Source: Ramlibacter sp. (lineage in GTDB: Bacteria; Pseudomonadota; Gammaproteobacteria; Burkholderiales; Burkholderiaceae_C). Taken from it: DNA of 64,000 nucleotides. Location of the stretch: positions 1 through 64,000 of the forward strand of contig JAJTCN010000002.1 of the NCBI GenBank assembly GCA_021323335.1, read 5' to 3'. The translations under genes and the position numbers were made by a program. Below the pieces are notes generated by a model, which was not told the origin of the DNA, made no database searches, and saw nothing but the letters and a program-made list of their open reading frames with translations. Of the stretch, positions 1-7,094 are shown in pieces; position 1 is the first letter of the stretch; each line of letters opens with the position of its first letter.

Positions 1-598
1 CGGCCGACTTGTGGGGAACGAACAGGCCGCATCCCAGCAGCCGCTGCGGCCCGATCCCGCGGCGCAGCACGCGCAGCGACTCGGCGCGGGTCAGGCCGGC
101 CAACATCACGCTGCAGCCGACCATCGCGCCTTCGGGCGACTGCCAGCGGCCGCAGACGGGCTGGGCGGGGACGTCGATGGCCTCGAGTTCGCGGCGCGCC
201 CGCCCCACGAGGGCGGCCTCGTCGGTGTCGGGCGCCGCGACGAAGTGGGCGTAGAGGGTGGCGTAGGGGAGCAGTTCCCGCAACTGCGGGCTCCATGGGC
301 GCAGCGCGTCCTGGCCCACCCGCAGCACGGTGCCCGCCAGCGCCATGGCGGCCTGCGCCCGCTCGCGCGGCACCCGCAGCACCAGGCGCGTGCGGGGCGT
401 GACCAGCATTTCGCCGCCGCCCCCCGCGACCAGGTTGAGCCGGTGGACCCCGGCATCCGGGGCTTCGGCCAGCCAGGGCAGGGCCGCCTGCAATGCCTCG
501 GCGAGGTTCGCCCGGTAGGCCTTCGCCAGGGTGCCGTCCTGCAGGGCGAAGCGGACCTCGACCATGTCGGCGATTTCCACGGCCGCCTCACTTGCCAT
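1..598 (-). CDS. Cas6/Cmx6-like RNA endonuclease family protein (C-terminus cut by window edge)
   Basis: Reads leftward from ATG at 598; 199 residues are visible and the frame is open to the window edge. The core VTPRTRLVLRVP (residues 66-77) and the C-terminal glycine-rich stretch ending GCGLFVPHK (residues 189-197) match my memory of the Cas6/Cmx6 family (type I-MYXAN CRISPR RNA nucleases). His52 in GVHRL is a candidate catalytic residue. Known Cas6 proteins bind and cut hairpins in precursor crRNA, but no CRISPR repeats or other cas genes occur here. The start overlaps the end of the 72-aa gene (stop 588-590), so the two are translationally coupled, and both diverge from dsrA. A role in sulfur oxidation or mRNA processing is inference only. 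It might alternatively be a Cas6-fold protein without nuclease activity. Confidence 0.7.
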   Translation of the reverse strand, partial: MASEAAVEIADMVEVRFALQDGTLAKAYRANLAEALQAALPWLAEAPDAGVHRLNLVAGGGGEMLVTPRTRLVLRVPRERAQAAMALAGTVLRVGQDALRPWSPQLRELLPYATLYAHFVAAPDTDEAALVGRARRELEAIDVPAQPVCGRWQSPEGAMVGCSVMLAGLTRAESLRVLRRGIGPQRLLGCGLFVPHKSA

Positions 599-806
599 GG
601 GGCTGCGTCGCGGCCCAGGCGAGCAGCGCCTCGCCCCATGCGTGCGCGGTGGCCGGGTCGATGTCGAAGATGGTGAAGCGCGACTGCTCGCGGATGCGGG
701 TGCGCAGCAGGCTCATGCCGCCGCCATCGAAGTCGACCTGCTGCAGCTCGATCTCCTGCCCGCCCAGCGGGACGCGCAGCTTGCAAAGGGGTTGGAGGCG
801 CGGCAT
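588..806 (-). CDS. Small conserved hypothetical protein paired with the Cas6-like gene
   Basis: ATG at 806 gives 72 residues, starting MPRLQPLCKLRVPLGGQ and ending at TGA 588-590. It is soluble, with one Cys (residue 8), no signal peptide and no membrane segment; the body alternates short beta-like stretches (IELQQVDFDGGG, SRFTIFDIDP) and ends in a helix. I do not recognise a function; it resembles the short DUF6967-type proteins, a tentative assignment. The stop overlaps the start of the Cas6-like gene, so the pair is probably one transcript, and its upstream region is shared with dsrA. A promoter-like element at 855-908 on this strand resembles those in front of the chemoreceptor and exporter genes. 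Confidence 0.65.
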   Translation of the reverse strand: MPRLQPLCKLRVPLGGQEIELQQVDFDGGGMSLLRTRIREQSRFTIFDIDPATAHAWGEALLAWAATQPHGK

Positions 807-854
807 GGAAGGGTTCTCGCTCGAACCCGGATTGAGCGCGCAGGGGCGGCGCAG

Positions 855-908
855 CGTCCATACCCGCTGCGGGTGGCGGGGGGATACGCCATCCGGGTAG
901 GGGGTTCC
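855..908 (-). promoter_or_regulatory. Putative regulatory element, diverged copy, in the dsrA divergent region
   Basis: Read on the minus strand this stretch has CTACCC, then ATGG, GTATCC, a C-rich run and CGGGTATGGACG. The order and near-identical spacing match the elements at 16598-16647 and 17872-17915 (GTATCC, C-run, CGGTGATGGACG in the former). It lies 49 bases upstream of the 72-aa gene and about 75 bases upstream of dsrA, so it could serve either direction. The match is weaker than between the other two copies. Confidence 0.4.
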
Positions 909-983
909 TGCCAACCGGAGGGATGGCGCGCGCGGGCCGCCGCGCCGAGTATTCGCCTCACCCCGCGCCACAGGAGACAAGCG

Positions 984-2276
984 ATGGCCAAGCAGATGCA
1001 CCCGACGCCGATGCTCGACGAACTCGAGACCGGGCCGTGGCCCAGTTTCGTCACGGGCCTCAAGCGCCTGGCCCAGGACAAGGATTACGTGGTCGACCTG
1101 CTCGGCACGCTGGAGACCTCGTACCGCACGAAGAAGGGCTACTGGAAAGGCGGCACCGTCGGCGTGTTCGGCTACGGCGGCGGCGTCATCCCGCGCTTCA
1201 CCGAGCTGAAGGACGAGAACGAGAAGCCGGTGTATCCCGACGCGGCGGAGCTCCACACCCTGCGGGTGCAGCCGCCGCCGGGCATGCACTACACCAGCGA
1301 CGTGCTGCGCAAGATGTGCGACATCTGGGAGCGCCACGGCACCGGCCTGATCGCCTTCCACGGGCAGTCCGGCGACATCATGTTCCAGGGCGCGAAGACC
1401 GACAAGGTGCAGGACGCGTTCGACGAGCTGAACGAACTGGGCTTCGACCTCGGCGGCGCCGGCCCGGCGGTGCGCACGTCCATGAGCTGCGTCGGCGCGG
1501 CGCGCTGCGAGCAGAGCTGCTACGACGAGGCGCGGGCCCACCGGCAGGTGATCAACACCTTCACCGACGACATCCACCGCCCGGCGCTGCCCTACAAGTT
1601 CAAGTTCAAGTTCTCGGGCTGCCCGAACGACTGCATGAACTCGATCCAGCGCGCCGACATGGCGGTGATCGGGACCTGGCGCGACAACATGCGCTCGGAC
1701 GAAACCCTGGCGCGCAAGTGGTTCGACAAGCACGGCATGAACGAGCTGGTCAACGACGTGGTCACGCGCTGCCCCACCAAGGCGATCATGCTCAAGGAGG
1801 TCAAGGACCTCAAGGCCGGTCCGCGCATCACCAGCGTGCAGGTCAGCGACACGCACGCGCTGGAGATCGACAACGGCGACTGCGTGCGCTGCATGCACTG
1901 CATCAACGTCATGACCGGCGCCCTGTCCCACGGCACCGACACCGGCGCGACCGTCCTGGTGGGCGGCAAGCGCACGCTGAAGATCGGCGACCTGATGGGA
2001 ACGGTGGTGATCCCCTTCCTGCCGCTGAAGACCGACGCCGACTACGAGGCGCTGGTCGACCTGGGCCAGCGGGTCATCGACTTCTTCGCCGAGAACGCGC
2101 TGGAGCACGAGCGCACCGGAGAAATGATCGAGCGCATCGGCCTGGTGAATTTCCTGGAAGGCGTCGGCATCGAGATCGACCCCCACATGGTTTCCACGCC
2201 CCGCACCAACCCCTACGTCCGCATGGACGGCTGGGACGACGAAGTGGCGAAGATCAACGCGAGGAAGGCGGCCTGA
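984..2276 (+). CDS. dsrA: Dissimilatory sulfite reductase alpha subunit (reverse type)
   Basis: 430 residues, the usual DsrA length; ATG at 984 follows a good AGGAG at 972-976. With DsrB it forms the cytoplasmic siroheme enzyme that, in sulfur oxidisers, runs in reverse and oxidises DsrC-bound sulfur to sulfite. Visible cluster ligands are the siroheme-[4Fe-4S] cysteines in CVGAARCEQSC and SGCPNDC, and a ferredoxin insert with CVRCMHC plus an upstream RCPTKA cysteine. Oxidative direction is inferred from co-occurrence with dsrEFH and dsrL and from the adjacent soeABC. First gene of a long collinear operon; dsrB starts 2 bases after its stop. Confidence 0.98.
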   Translation: MAKQMHPTPMLDELETGPWPSFVTGLKRLAQDKDYVVDLLGTLETSYRTKKGYWKGGTVGVFGYGGGVIPRFTELKDENEKPVYPDAAELHTLRVQPPPGMHYTSDVLRKMCDIWERHGTGLIAFHGQSGDIMFQGAKTDKVQDAFDELNELGFDLGGAGPAVRTSMSCVGAARCEQSCYDEARAHRQVINTFTDDIHRPALPYKFKFKFSGCPNDCMNSIQRADMAVIGTWRDNMRSDETLARKWFDKHGMNELVNDVVTRCPTKAIMLKEVKDLKAGPRITSVQVSDTHALEIDNGDCVRCMHCINVMTGALSHGTDTGATVLVGGKRTLKIGDLMGTVVIPFLPLKTDADYEALVDLGQRVIDFFAENALEHERTGEMIERIGLVNFLEGVGIEIDPHMVSTPRTNPYVRMDGWDDEVAKINARKAA

Positions 2277-2278
2277 CC

Positions 2279-3352
2279 ATGGCACAACTGCACCGGACCC
2301 CCATCGAAAGCGGCTGCCCCGACAACAAGCCGTTCCTGCACCCCACGCTGGTGAAGAACTACGGCAACTGGAAGTACCACGACCGCCCGCGCCCCGGCGT
2401 GCTGCACCACGTGTCGCACTCGGGCGACGAGGTGTGGAGCGTGCGGGCCGGCACCCAGCGGCAGATGGACGTGTACACCATCCGCAAGCTGTGCGACATC
2501 GCCGACACCTATGCGGACGGCCACGTGCGCTTCACCATCCGCTCGAACATCGAGTTCATGGTGAGCGACCCGAACAAGGTGGCGCCCCTGGTCAGCGCGC
2601 TGACCGAAAGCGGCTTCCCGGTGGGCGGAACCGGCAACTCGGTCTCGATGATCGCCCACACGCAGGGCTGGCTGCACTGCGACATCCCCGGCACCGATGC
2701 CTCCGGCGCGGTGAAGGCGCTGATGGACGAACTGCATGCCGAGTTCATCCGCGAGGAAATGCCCAACCGGGTGCACCTGTCGACGTCCTGCTGCGAAATC
2801 AACTGCGGCGGGCAGGCCGACATCGCCATCATCGTGCAGCACACCAAGCCGCCGAAGATCAACCACGACCTGGTCGCCAACGTCTGCGAGCGGCCCGCGG
2901 TGGTGGCGCGCTGTCCCGTCGCCGCGATCCGCCCGGCGCTGGTGAACGGCAAGCCCTCGCTGGAAGTCGACGAGAAGAAGTGCATCTGCTGCGGCGCCTG
3001 CTACCCGCCGTGCCCGCCGATGCAGATCAACGATCCCGAGCACTCCAAGCTCGCGATCTGGGTGGGCGGCAAGAACTCCAACGCCCGCGGCAAGCCGACC
3101 TTCATGAAGATGGTGGCGTCGGGCCTGCCGAACAACCCGCCGCGCTGGCCGGAGGTGTCGGCCATGGTCAAGAAGATCCTCTACACCTACAAGGAGGACG
3201 CCCGTTCGTGGGAGCGCCTGTCCGACTGGGTGGAGCGCATCGGCTGGCCCCGCTTCTTCGAGAAGTGCGACCTGCCGTTCACCAAGTACCTGATCGACGA
3301 CTGGCGTGGCGCGCGCGCCAACCTCAATGCGTCGGCACATATCCGTTTCTGA
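2279..3352 (+). CDS. dsrB: Dissimilatory sulfite reductase beta subunit (reverse type)
   Basis: 357 residues, normal for DsrB, starting at ATG 2279 two bases after the dsrA stop. Siroheme-cluster cysteines are visible in STSCCEINCGG and in the later VCERP and ARCPVAAI segments; the ferredoxin domain carries CICCGACYPPCPP. DsrB supplies the catalytic siroheme sites of the alpha2beta2 enzyme and the docking site for the DsrC C-terminal arm. The 68-base gap to dsrE is longer than most gaps in the operon and contains a strong hairpin. Confidence 0.98.
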   Translation: MAQLHRTPIESGCPDNKPFLHPTLVKNYGNWKYHDRPRPGVLHHVSHSGDEVWSVRAGTQRQMDVYTIRKLCDIADTYADGHVRFTIRSNIEFMVSDPNKVAPLVSALTESGFPVGGTGNSVSMIAHTQGWLHCDIPGTDASGAVKALMDELHAEFIREEMPNRVHLSTSCCEINCGGQADIAIIVQHTKPPKINHDLVANVCERPAVVARCPVAAIRPALVNGKPSLEVDEKKCICCGACYPPCPPMQINDPEHSKLAIWVGGKNSNARGKPTFMKMVASGLPNNPPRWPEVSAMVKKILYTYKEDARSWERLSDWVERIGWPRFFEKCDLPFTKYLIDDWRGARANLNASAHIRF

Positions 3353-3361
3353 AACCTTGCG

Positions 3362-3401
3362 GGACAGACCAAGAAATTGCGCAGCGATTTTTGCTCTGTC
3401 C
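3362..3401. other. 40-base near-perfect palindrome (RNA hairpin) between dsrB and dsrE
   Basis: Left arm 3362-3381 and right arm 3382-3401 pair at 16 of 20 positions; the outer 7 bp (GGACAGA/TCTGTCC) are perfect. It begins 9 bases after the dsrB stop and ends 19 bases before dsrE. There is no T-run typical of an intrinsic terminator after it. It could be an mRNA processing or stabilising hairpin, or a partial terminator that sets a high dsrAB to dsrEFH ratio. Confidence 0.6.
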
Positions 3402-3420
3402 TCAACTGATTAGGAAAGAA

Positions 3421-3780
3421 ATGAAGTTCTCCCTGCTCGTCAGCACCGGCCCGTACACGCACCAGGCGTCGGACACGGCATGGCAGTTCGCCCATGCCGC
3501 CATCGCCGGGGGGCACGAGGTCAAGCGCGTGTTCTTCTACCACGACGGTGTCTACAACGCGACGAAGCTCACCGAGCCGCCGCAGGACGACCGCCACATC
3601 GTGGACCGCTGGTCGAAGCTGCACGCCGAGCACCAGGTCGACCTGGTGGTGTGCGTCGCCGCGGCGCTGCGCCGCGGGATCAAGGACGAAGTGCTGGCCC
3701 CCGGTTTCCGCATCTCCGGGCTGGGCCAGCTGGTCGATGCCGGCATCAAGTCCGACCGCCTGGTCACCTTCGGAGACTGA
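3421..3780 (+). CDS. dsrE: Sulfurtransferase subunit DsrE
   Basis: 119 residues with a DsrE/TusD fold. Cys78 (in VVCVAAALRRG) is at the same position as the persulfide-carrying Cys78 described for Allochromatium DsrE. In the cytoplasmic DsrE2F2H2 hexamer this cysteine holds the sulfane sulfur handed on to DsrC. ATG at 3421 follows AGGAAAGA. dsrF begins 2 bases after its stop, consistent with tight co-expression of the three subunits. Confidence 0.97.
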   Translation: MKFSLLVSTGPYTHQASDTAWQFAHAAIAGGHEVKRVFFYHDGVYNATKLTEPPQDDRHIVDRWSKLHAEHQVDLVVCVAAALRRGIKDEVLAPGFRISGLGQLVDAGIKSDRLVTFGD

Positions 3781-3782
3781 GG

Positions 3783-4139
3783 ATGAAGAAGTTCATGTTC
3801 GTCAATCGCAAGGCGCCCCACGGCACCATCTACGCGCTGGAAAGCCTGGAGGTGGTGCTGATCACGGCCACCTTCGACCAGGACTGCAGCCTGGTGTTCC
3901 TGGACGACGGCGTCTACCAGCTCGCCAAGGGCCAGAACACCAAGGGCATCGGCCTGAAGAATTTCTCGCCCACCTTCCGCGCGCTGGAGGACTACGACAT
4001 CGAGAAGCTGTATGTCGAGCGCGAGTCGCTGCAGGCTCGCGGCCTGACCGAAGACGACCTGATGGTGCCGGTGGCCGTGCTGTCGGCGGCCGAACTGGGC
4101 GAGCTGATGGCGTCCCAGGACGTGGTCCTTTCCTTCTGA
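3783..4139 (+). CDS. dsrF: Sulfurtransferase subunit DsrF
   Basis: 118 residues, DsrE/DsrF/TusC-like fold, starting at ATG 3783 directly behind dsrE. Its role in the hexamer is structural. Only one cysteine is seen (in FDQDCSLVFLDDG), and it is not at the DsrE active position. Followed 7 bases later by dsrH. Confidence 0.96.
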   Translation: MKKFMFVNRKAPHGTIYALESLEVVLITATFDQDCSLVFLDDGVYQLAKGQNTKGIGLKNFSPTFRALEDYDIEKLYVERESLQARGLTEDDLMVPVAVLSAAELGELMASQDVVLSF

Positions 4140-4146
4140 GGCGCCC

Positions 4147-4446
4147 ATGCTGCACATCGTCAACAAGTCCCCCGAGCAGTCGCGCTCGCTCGAACGCTGC
4201 CTGCGCATGGCGCGGGATGGTCACAGCGTCCTGCTGGTCGAGGACGCGGTCTATGCCGCGACTTCGGCCGGCGCCGGCGCCTGCGGCCTGCAGCAGGCGG
4301 TCGGTCGCCTGAAGCTGTTCGTGCTGATGCCCGACCTGGAGGCACGCGGCATGGCCGGCAAGCGCATCGCCGGCGTCGAGCCGGTCGACTACGCCGGCTT
4401 CGTCGACCTCGTCGCCACCCAACCCGTCAACCAGTCCTGGCTCTAA
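4147..4446 (+). CDS. dsrH: Sulfurtransferase subunit DsrH
   Basis: 99 residues, TusB/DsrH family, third subunit of the DsrEFH complex. Cysteines occur at RSLERCLRM and AGACGLQQ. Presence of dsrEFH is a marker for the oxidative rather than the sulfate-reducing dsr system, because sulfate reducers usually lack it. Followed after a short gap by dsrC. Confidence 0.95.
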   Translation: MLHIVNKSPEQSRSLERCLRMARDGHSVLLVEDAVYAATSAGAGACGLQQAVGRLKLFVLMPDLEARGMAGKRIAGVEPVDYAGFVDLVATQPVNQSWL

Positions 4447-4472
4447 GCCGCAATACCCTGAAGGAGCCAACC

Positions 4473-4805
4473 ATGGCCATCGAAATCAACGGCACCTGCT
4501 ACGAAACCGACGAGGAAGGCTACCTGGTCAACCTCGCGGAATGGAACGAGGACGTCGCCAACGTCATCGCCAAGACCGAGAACGTCGAAATGACGTCCGG
4601 GCACTGGGAGGTGGTGAACTTCCTGCGCGACTACTACAACGAGTACCAGATCGCCCCGGCGGTCCGCGTGCTGACCAAGGCCATCGGCAAGCAGCTCGGC
4701 CCGGACAAGGGCAACAGCAAGTACCTGTACGAGCTGTTCCCCTACGGGCCGGCCAAGCAGGCCTGCAAGATCGCCGGCCTGCCCAAGCCGACCGGCTGCG
4801 TCTGA
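4473..4805 (+). CDS. dsrC: Sulfur carrier protein DsrC (both redox cysteines present)
   Basis: 110 residues with the DsrC/TusE fold and the flexible C-terminal arm. Both strictly conserved cysteines are present: Cys98 (QACKIAG) and the penultimate Cys109 (TGCV). They carry the sulfur delivered by DsrEFH to DsrAB and form the trisulfide or disulfide read by the membrane complex. ATG at 4473 follows AAGGAGCC. A second, cysteine-free paralogue lies at 12847-13212. Confidence 0.98.
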   Translation: MAIEINGTCYETDEEGYLVNLAEWNEDVANVIAKTENVEMTSGHWEVVNFLRDYYNEYQIAPAVRVLTKAIGKQLGPDKGNSKYLYELFPYGPAKQACKIAGLPKPTGCV

Positions 4806-4829
4806 GCGTCCAAGTTGCCGGACCGCGCC

Positions 4830-5564
4830 ATGAACGCCGTCGCCATCGTCTACGCCGCGCTGCTGTACGCGTCGGCGGCACTGCTGGTCGTGGGCGTGGC
4901 GCTGAAGATCCGGACCTGGGCCCGCACGCCCGCGCCGCTGAAGATCCCCACCACGCCGGCCCCGCGGACGCAGGGCGGCGTGGCGCTGCGGCTGGGGCGC
5001 GAGGTGGTGTTCTTCGAGAGCCTGTTCCGCGCCAGCAAGTGGACCTGGCTCTTCGGCTGGATGTTCCACGCGGCGCTGTTCGTCGTGCTGCTGCGCCACG
5101 TGCGCTACTTCCAGCAGCCCGTGTGGGAGCCCATCGTGATGGTGCAGGCCGTGGGGGCCTATGCGGGTTTCGCGATGGTGGCGGGGCTGGCGGGCCTGTG
5201 GGCGCGCCGCTGGCTGGTGGACCGCGTGCGCTACATCTCCACGCCCTCGGACCACCTGCACCTGCTGCTGCTGCTCGCCATCGGCGCGAGCGGCCTGGCC
5301 ATGCGCTTCTTCGCGCATACCGACATCGTCGCCGTCAAGGCCTTCACGCTGGGGCTGCTGCGCTTCGACCTGCAGCCCCTGCCGCTGGACGTCCCGCTGC
5401 TGGTGCACCTCGGGCTGGTGGCCGTGCTGATGGCGATCTTCCCGATCAGCAAGCTGATGCACGCGCCCGGGCTGTTCTTCAGCCCCACGCGCAACCAGGC
5501 GGACAACGCCCGCGAGCAGCGCCACGTCTCGGCCTGGGCGGCGCGCCTGGAACAACGTCCCTGA
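4830..5564 (+). CDS. dsrM: DsrM, membrane cytochrome b subunit of the DsrMKJOP complex
   Basis: 244 residues from ATG 4830; a TTG at 4815 would add five residues but has no better ribosome site. The protein is a NarI-like integral membrane protein with about five hydrophobic segments (starting near residues 5, 75, 110, 150 and 185) and several membrane-placed histidines (FHAALF, LLRHVRYF, HLHLLLL) able to bind haem b. It passes electrons between the quinone pool and DsrK. dsrK follows after 16 bases. Confidence 0.95.
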   Translation: MNAVAIVYAALLYASAALLVVGVALKIRTWARTPAPLKIPTTPAPRTQGGVALRLGREVVFFESLFRASKWTWLFGWMFHAALFVVLLRHVRYFQQPVWEPIVMVQAVGAYAGFAMVAGLAGLWARRWLVDRVRYISTPSDHLHLLLLLAIGASGLAMRFFAHTDIVAVKAFTLGLLRFDLQPLPLDVPLLVHLGLVAVLMAIFPISKLMHAPGLFFSPTRNQADNAREQRHVSAWAARLEQRP

Positions 5565-5580
5565 ACGAGTCCGCAGCAGC

Positions 5581-7077
5581 ATGGCCGCAGCCACCTTCGA
5601 CACCCCGAAGCTCAAGCCCTATCCGGTGATCCCGCTGGTGGCGGTGGGCGCCATGGCGCACAGCAAGCCTTTCGTGGCTTCGCCGCAAATCCAGGGCGCC
5701 ATCGGCTTTCCGGGCCAGCTGGAGGAGGGCTGGGAGCAGCGCGCGATCGGCAAGATGGGCGAACTCCTGGACAAGTACCGGTCGCTGCGCGTCTACATGG
5801 ATGCCTGCGTGCATTGCGGCGCCTGCTCCGACAAGTGCCACTACTACCTGGGCACCGGCGACCCGAAGAACATGCCGGTGGCGCGGCAGGACCTGATGCG
5901 GGCGGTGTACCGGCGCTACTTCACGTTCGCCGGCAAGCACTTCCCCAAGCTGGTGGGCGCCACCGACCTGACGAAGGACGTGCTGGACCAGTGGTGGAGC
6001 TACTTCAACCAGTGCTCCGAGTGCCGCCGCTGCTCGGTGTTCTGCCCCTACGGCATCGACACGGCCGAAGTGACGATGGCCGCGCGCGAGATCATGGACT
6101 CGGTCGGCCTGGGCCAGAAGTACGCCAACGAGATCATCGGCAAGGTGCACCGCATCGGCAACAACCTGGGCATCCCGGAGCCGGCGCTGGCCGACACGCT
6201 GCTCGGGCTGGAAGAGGACACGAAAGAGGAAACCGGCCTCGACGTGAGGTTCCCGCTCGACGTCGAAGGCGCCGAGGTGCTGCTGGTCACGCCGTCGGCC
6301 GACTTCTTCTCCGAGCCGCACGTCGAGAGCCTGATCGGCTACGCCAAGGTGTTCCATGCGGCGGGTATCTCCTGGACCCTGAGCTCCAAGGCCAGCGAGG
6401 CGGGCAACTTCGGCCTGTTCATCGGCAACTACGAGCAGATGCGCAACATCTCGCTGCGCGTCAAGGAAGCGGCGCAGGAGCTGGGCGTGCGGCGCATCGT
6501 GGTCGGCGAGTGCGGCCATGCCTGGCGCGTGGCCTACAGCTTCTGGAACACGCTGATCGGCCCGTTCGACTGGCTCGATGCGCGCTACCCGGTGCCGCAG
6601 CACATCTGCGAGTTCACCTACGACCTCATCCAGCGCGGCGCCCTGAAGTTCGACAAGGAAAAGAACGACGACCGCATCGTCACCTTCCACGATTCGTGCA
6701 ACGTGGCGCGCGCCTCGCGCATGGGCGACATGCCGGGCGGGCAGTTCGTCATCCCGCGCGAGATCATCAAGGCGGTCGCCAACAACTTCCACGACATGGC
6801 GCCCGACACCATCCACGAGTCCACCTTCTGCTGCGGCGGGGGCGGCGGGCTGCTGACCGACGACCTGCTGGAGCTGCGCGTCAAGGGCGCGCTGCCGCGG
6901 ATGGAGGCGCTGAAGAACGTCGTCGACGGGCACGGCGTGAATTTCATGGCGACCATCTGCGCGATCTGCAAGGCGCAGTTCAGCAAGGTGCTGCCTTACT
7001 ACGGTTTCGACATGGGCATGGTCGGCGGGGTGCACCAGCTGGTGAGCCGCGCGATCCGCCTCGGCGAGCCGCACTGA
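5581..7077 (+). CDS. dsrK: DsrK, HdrD-like iron-sulfur subunit of the DsrMKJOP complex
   Basis: 498 residues. Two [4Fe-4S] ferredoxin motifs (CVHCGACSDKC and CSECRRCSVFCP) are followed by a CCG-type domain with HDSCNVARASRMG, FCCGGGGG and CAICKAQ, the signature for the noncubane cluster that handles disulfides in heterodisulfide reductase. DsrK is the cytoplasmic face of the complex and the presumed site of DsrC disulfide/trisulfide exchange. No signal peptide, as expected. Followed by dsrL with a GGAG-type ribosome site. Confidence 0.97.
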   Translation: MAAATFDTPKLKPYPVIPLVAVGAMAHSKPFVASPQIQGAIGFPGQLEEGWEQRAIGKMGELLDKYRSLRVYMDACVHCGACSDKCHYYLGTGDPKNMPVARQDLMRAVYRRYFTFAGKHFPKLVGATDLTKDVLDQWWSYFNQCSECRRCSVFCPYGIDTAEVTMAAREIMDSVGLGQKYANEIIGKVHRIGNNLGIPEPALADTLLGLEEDTKEETGLDVRFPLDVEGAEVLLVTPSADFFSEPHVESLIGYAKVFHAAGISWTLSSKASEAGNFGLFIGNYEQMRNISLRVKEAAQELGVRRIVVGECGHAWRVAYSFWNTLIGPFDWLDARYPVPQHICEFTYDLIQRGALKFDKEKNDDRIVTFHDSCNVARASRMGDMPGGQFVIPREIIKAVANNFHDMAPDTIHESTFCCGGGGGLLTDDLLELRVKGALPRMEALKNVVDGHGVNFMATICAICKAQFSKVLPYYGFDMGMVGGVHQLVSRAIRLGEPH

Positions 7078-7094
7078 CCACAGGAGACGACGCG

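Noticed and set aside
588-2285. Long minus-strand frame opposite dsrA
   Set aside because: Only its last 72 codons (588-806) look like a protein; the rest is a GC-rich shadow of dsrA.
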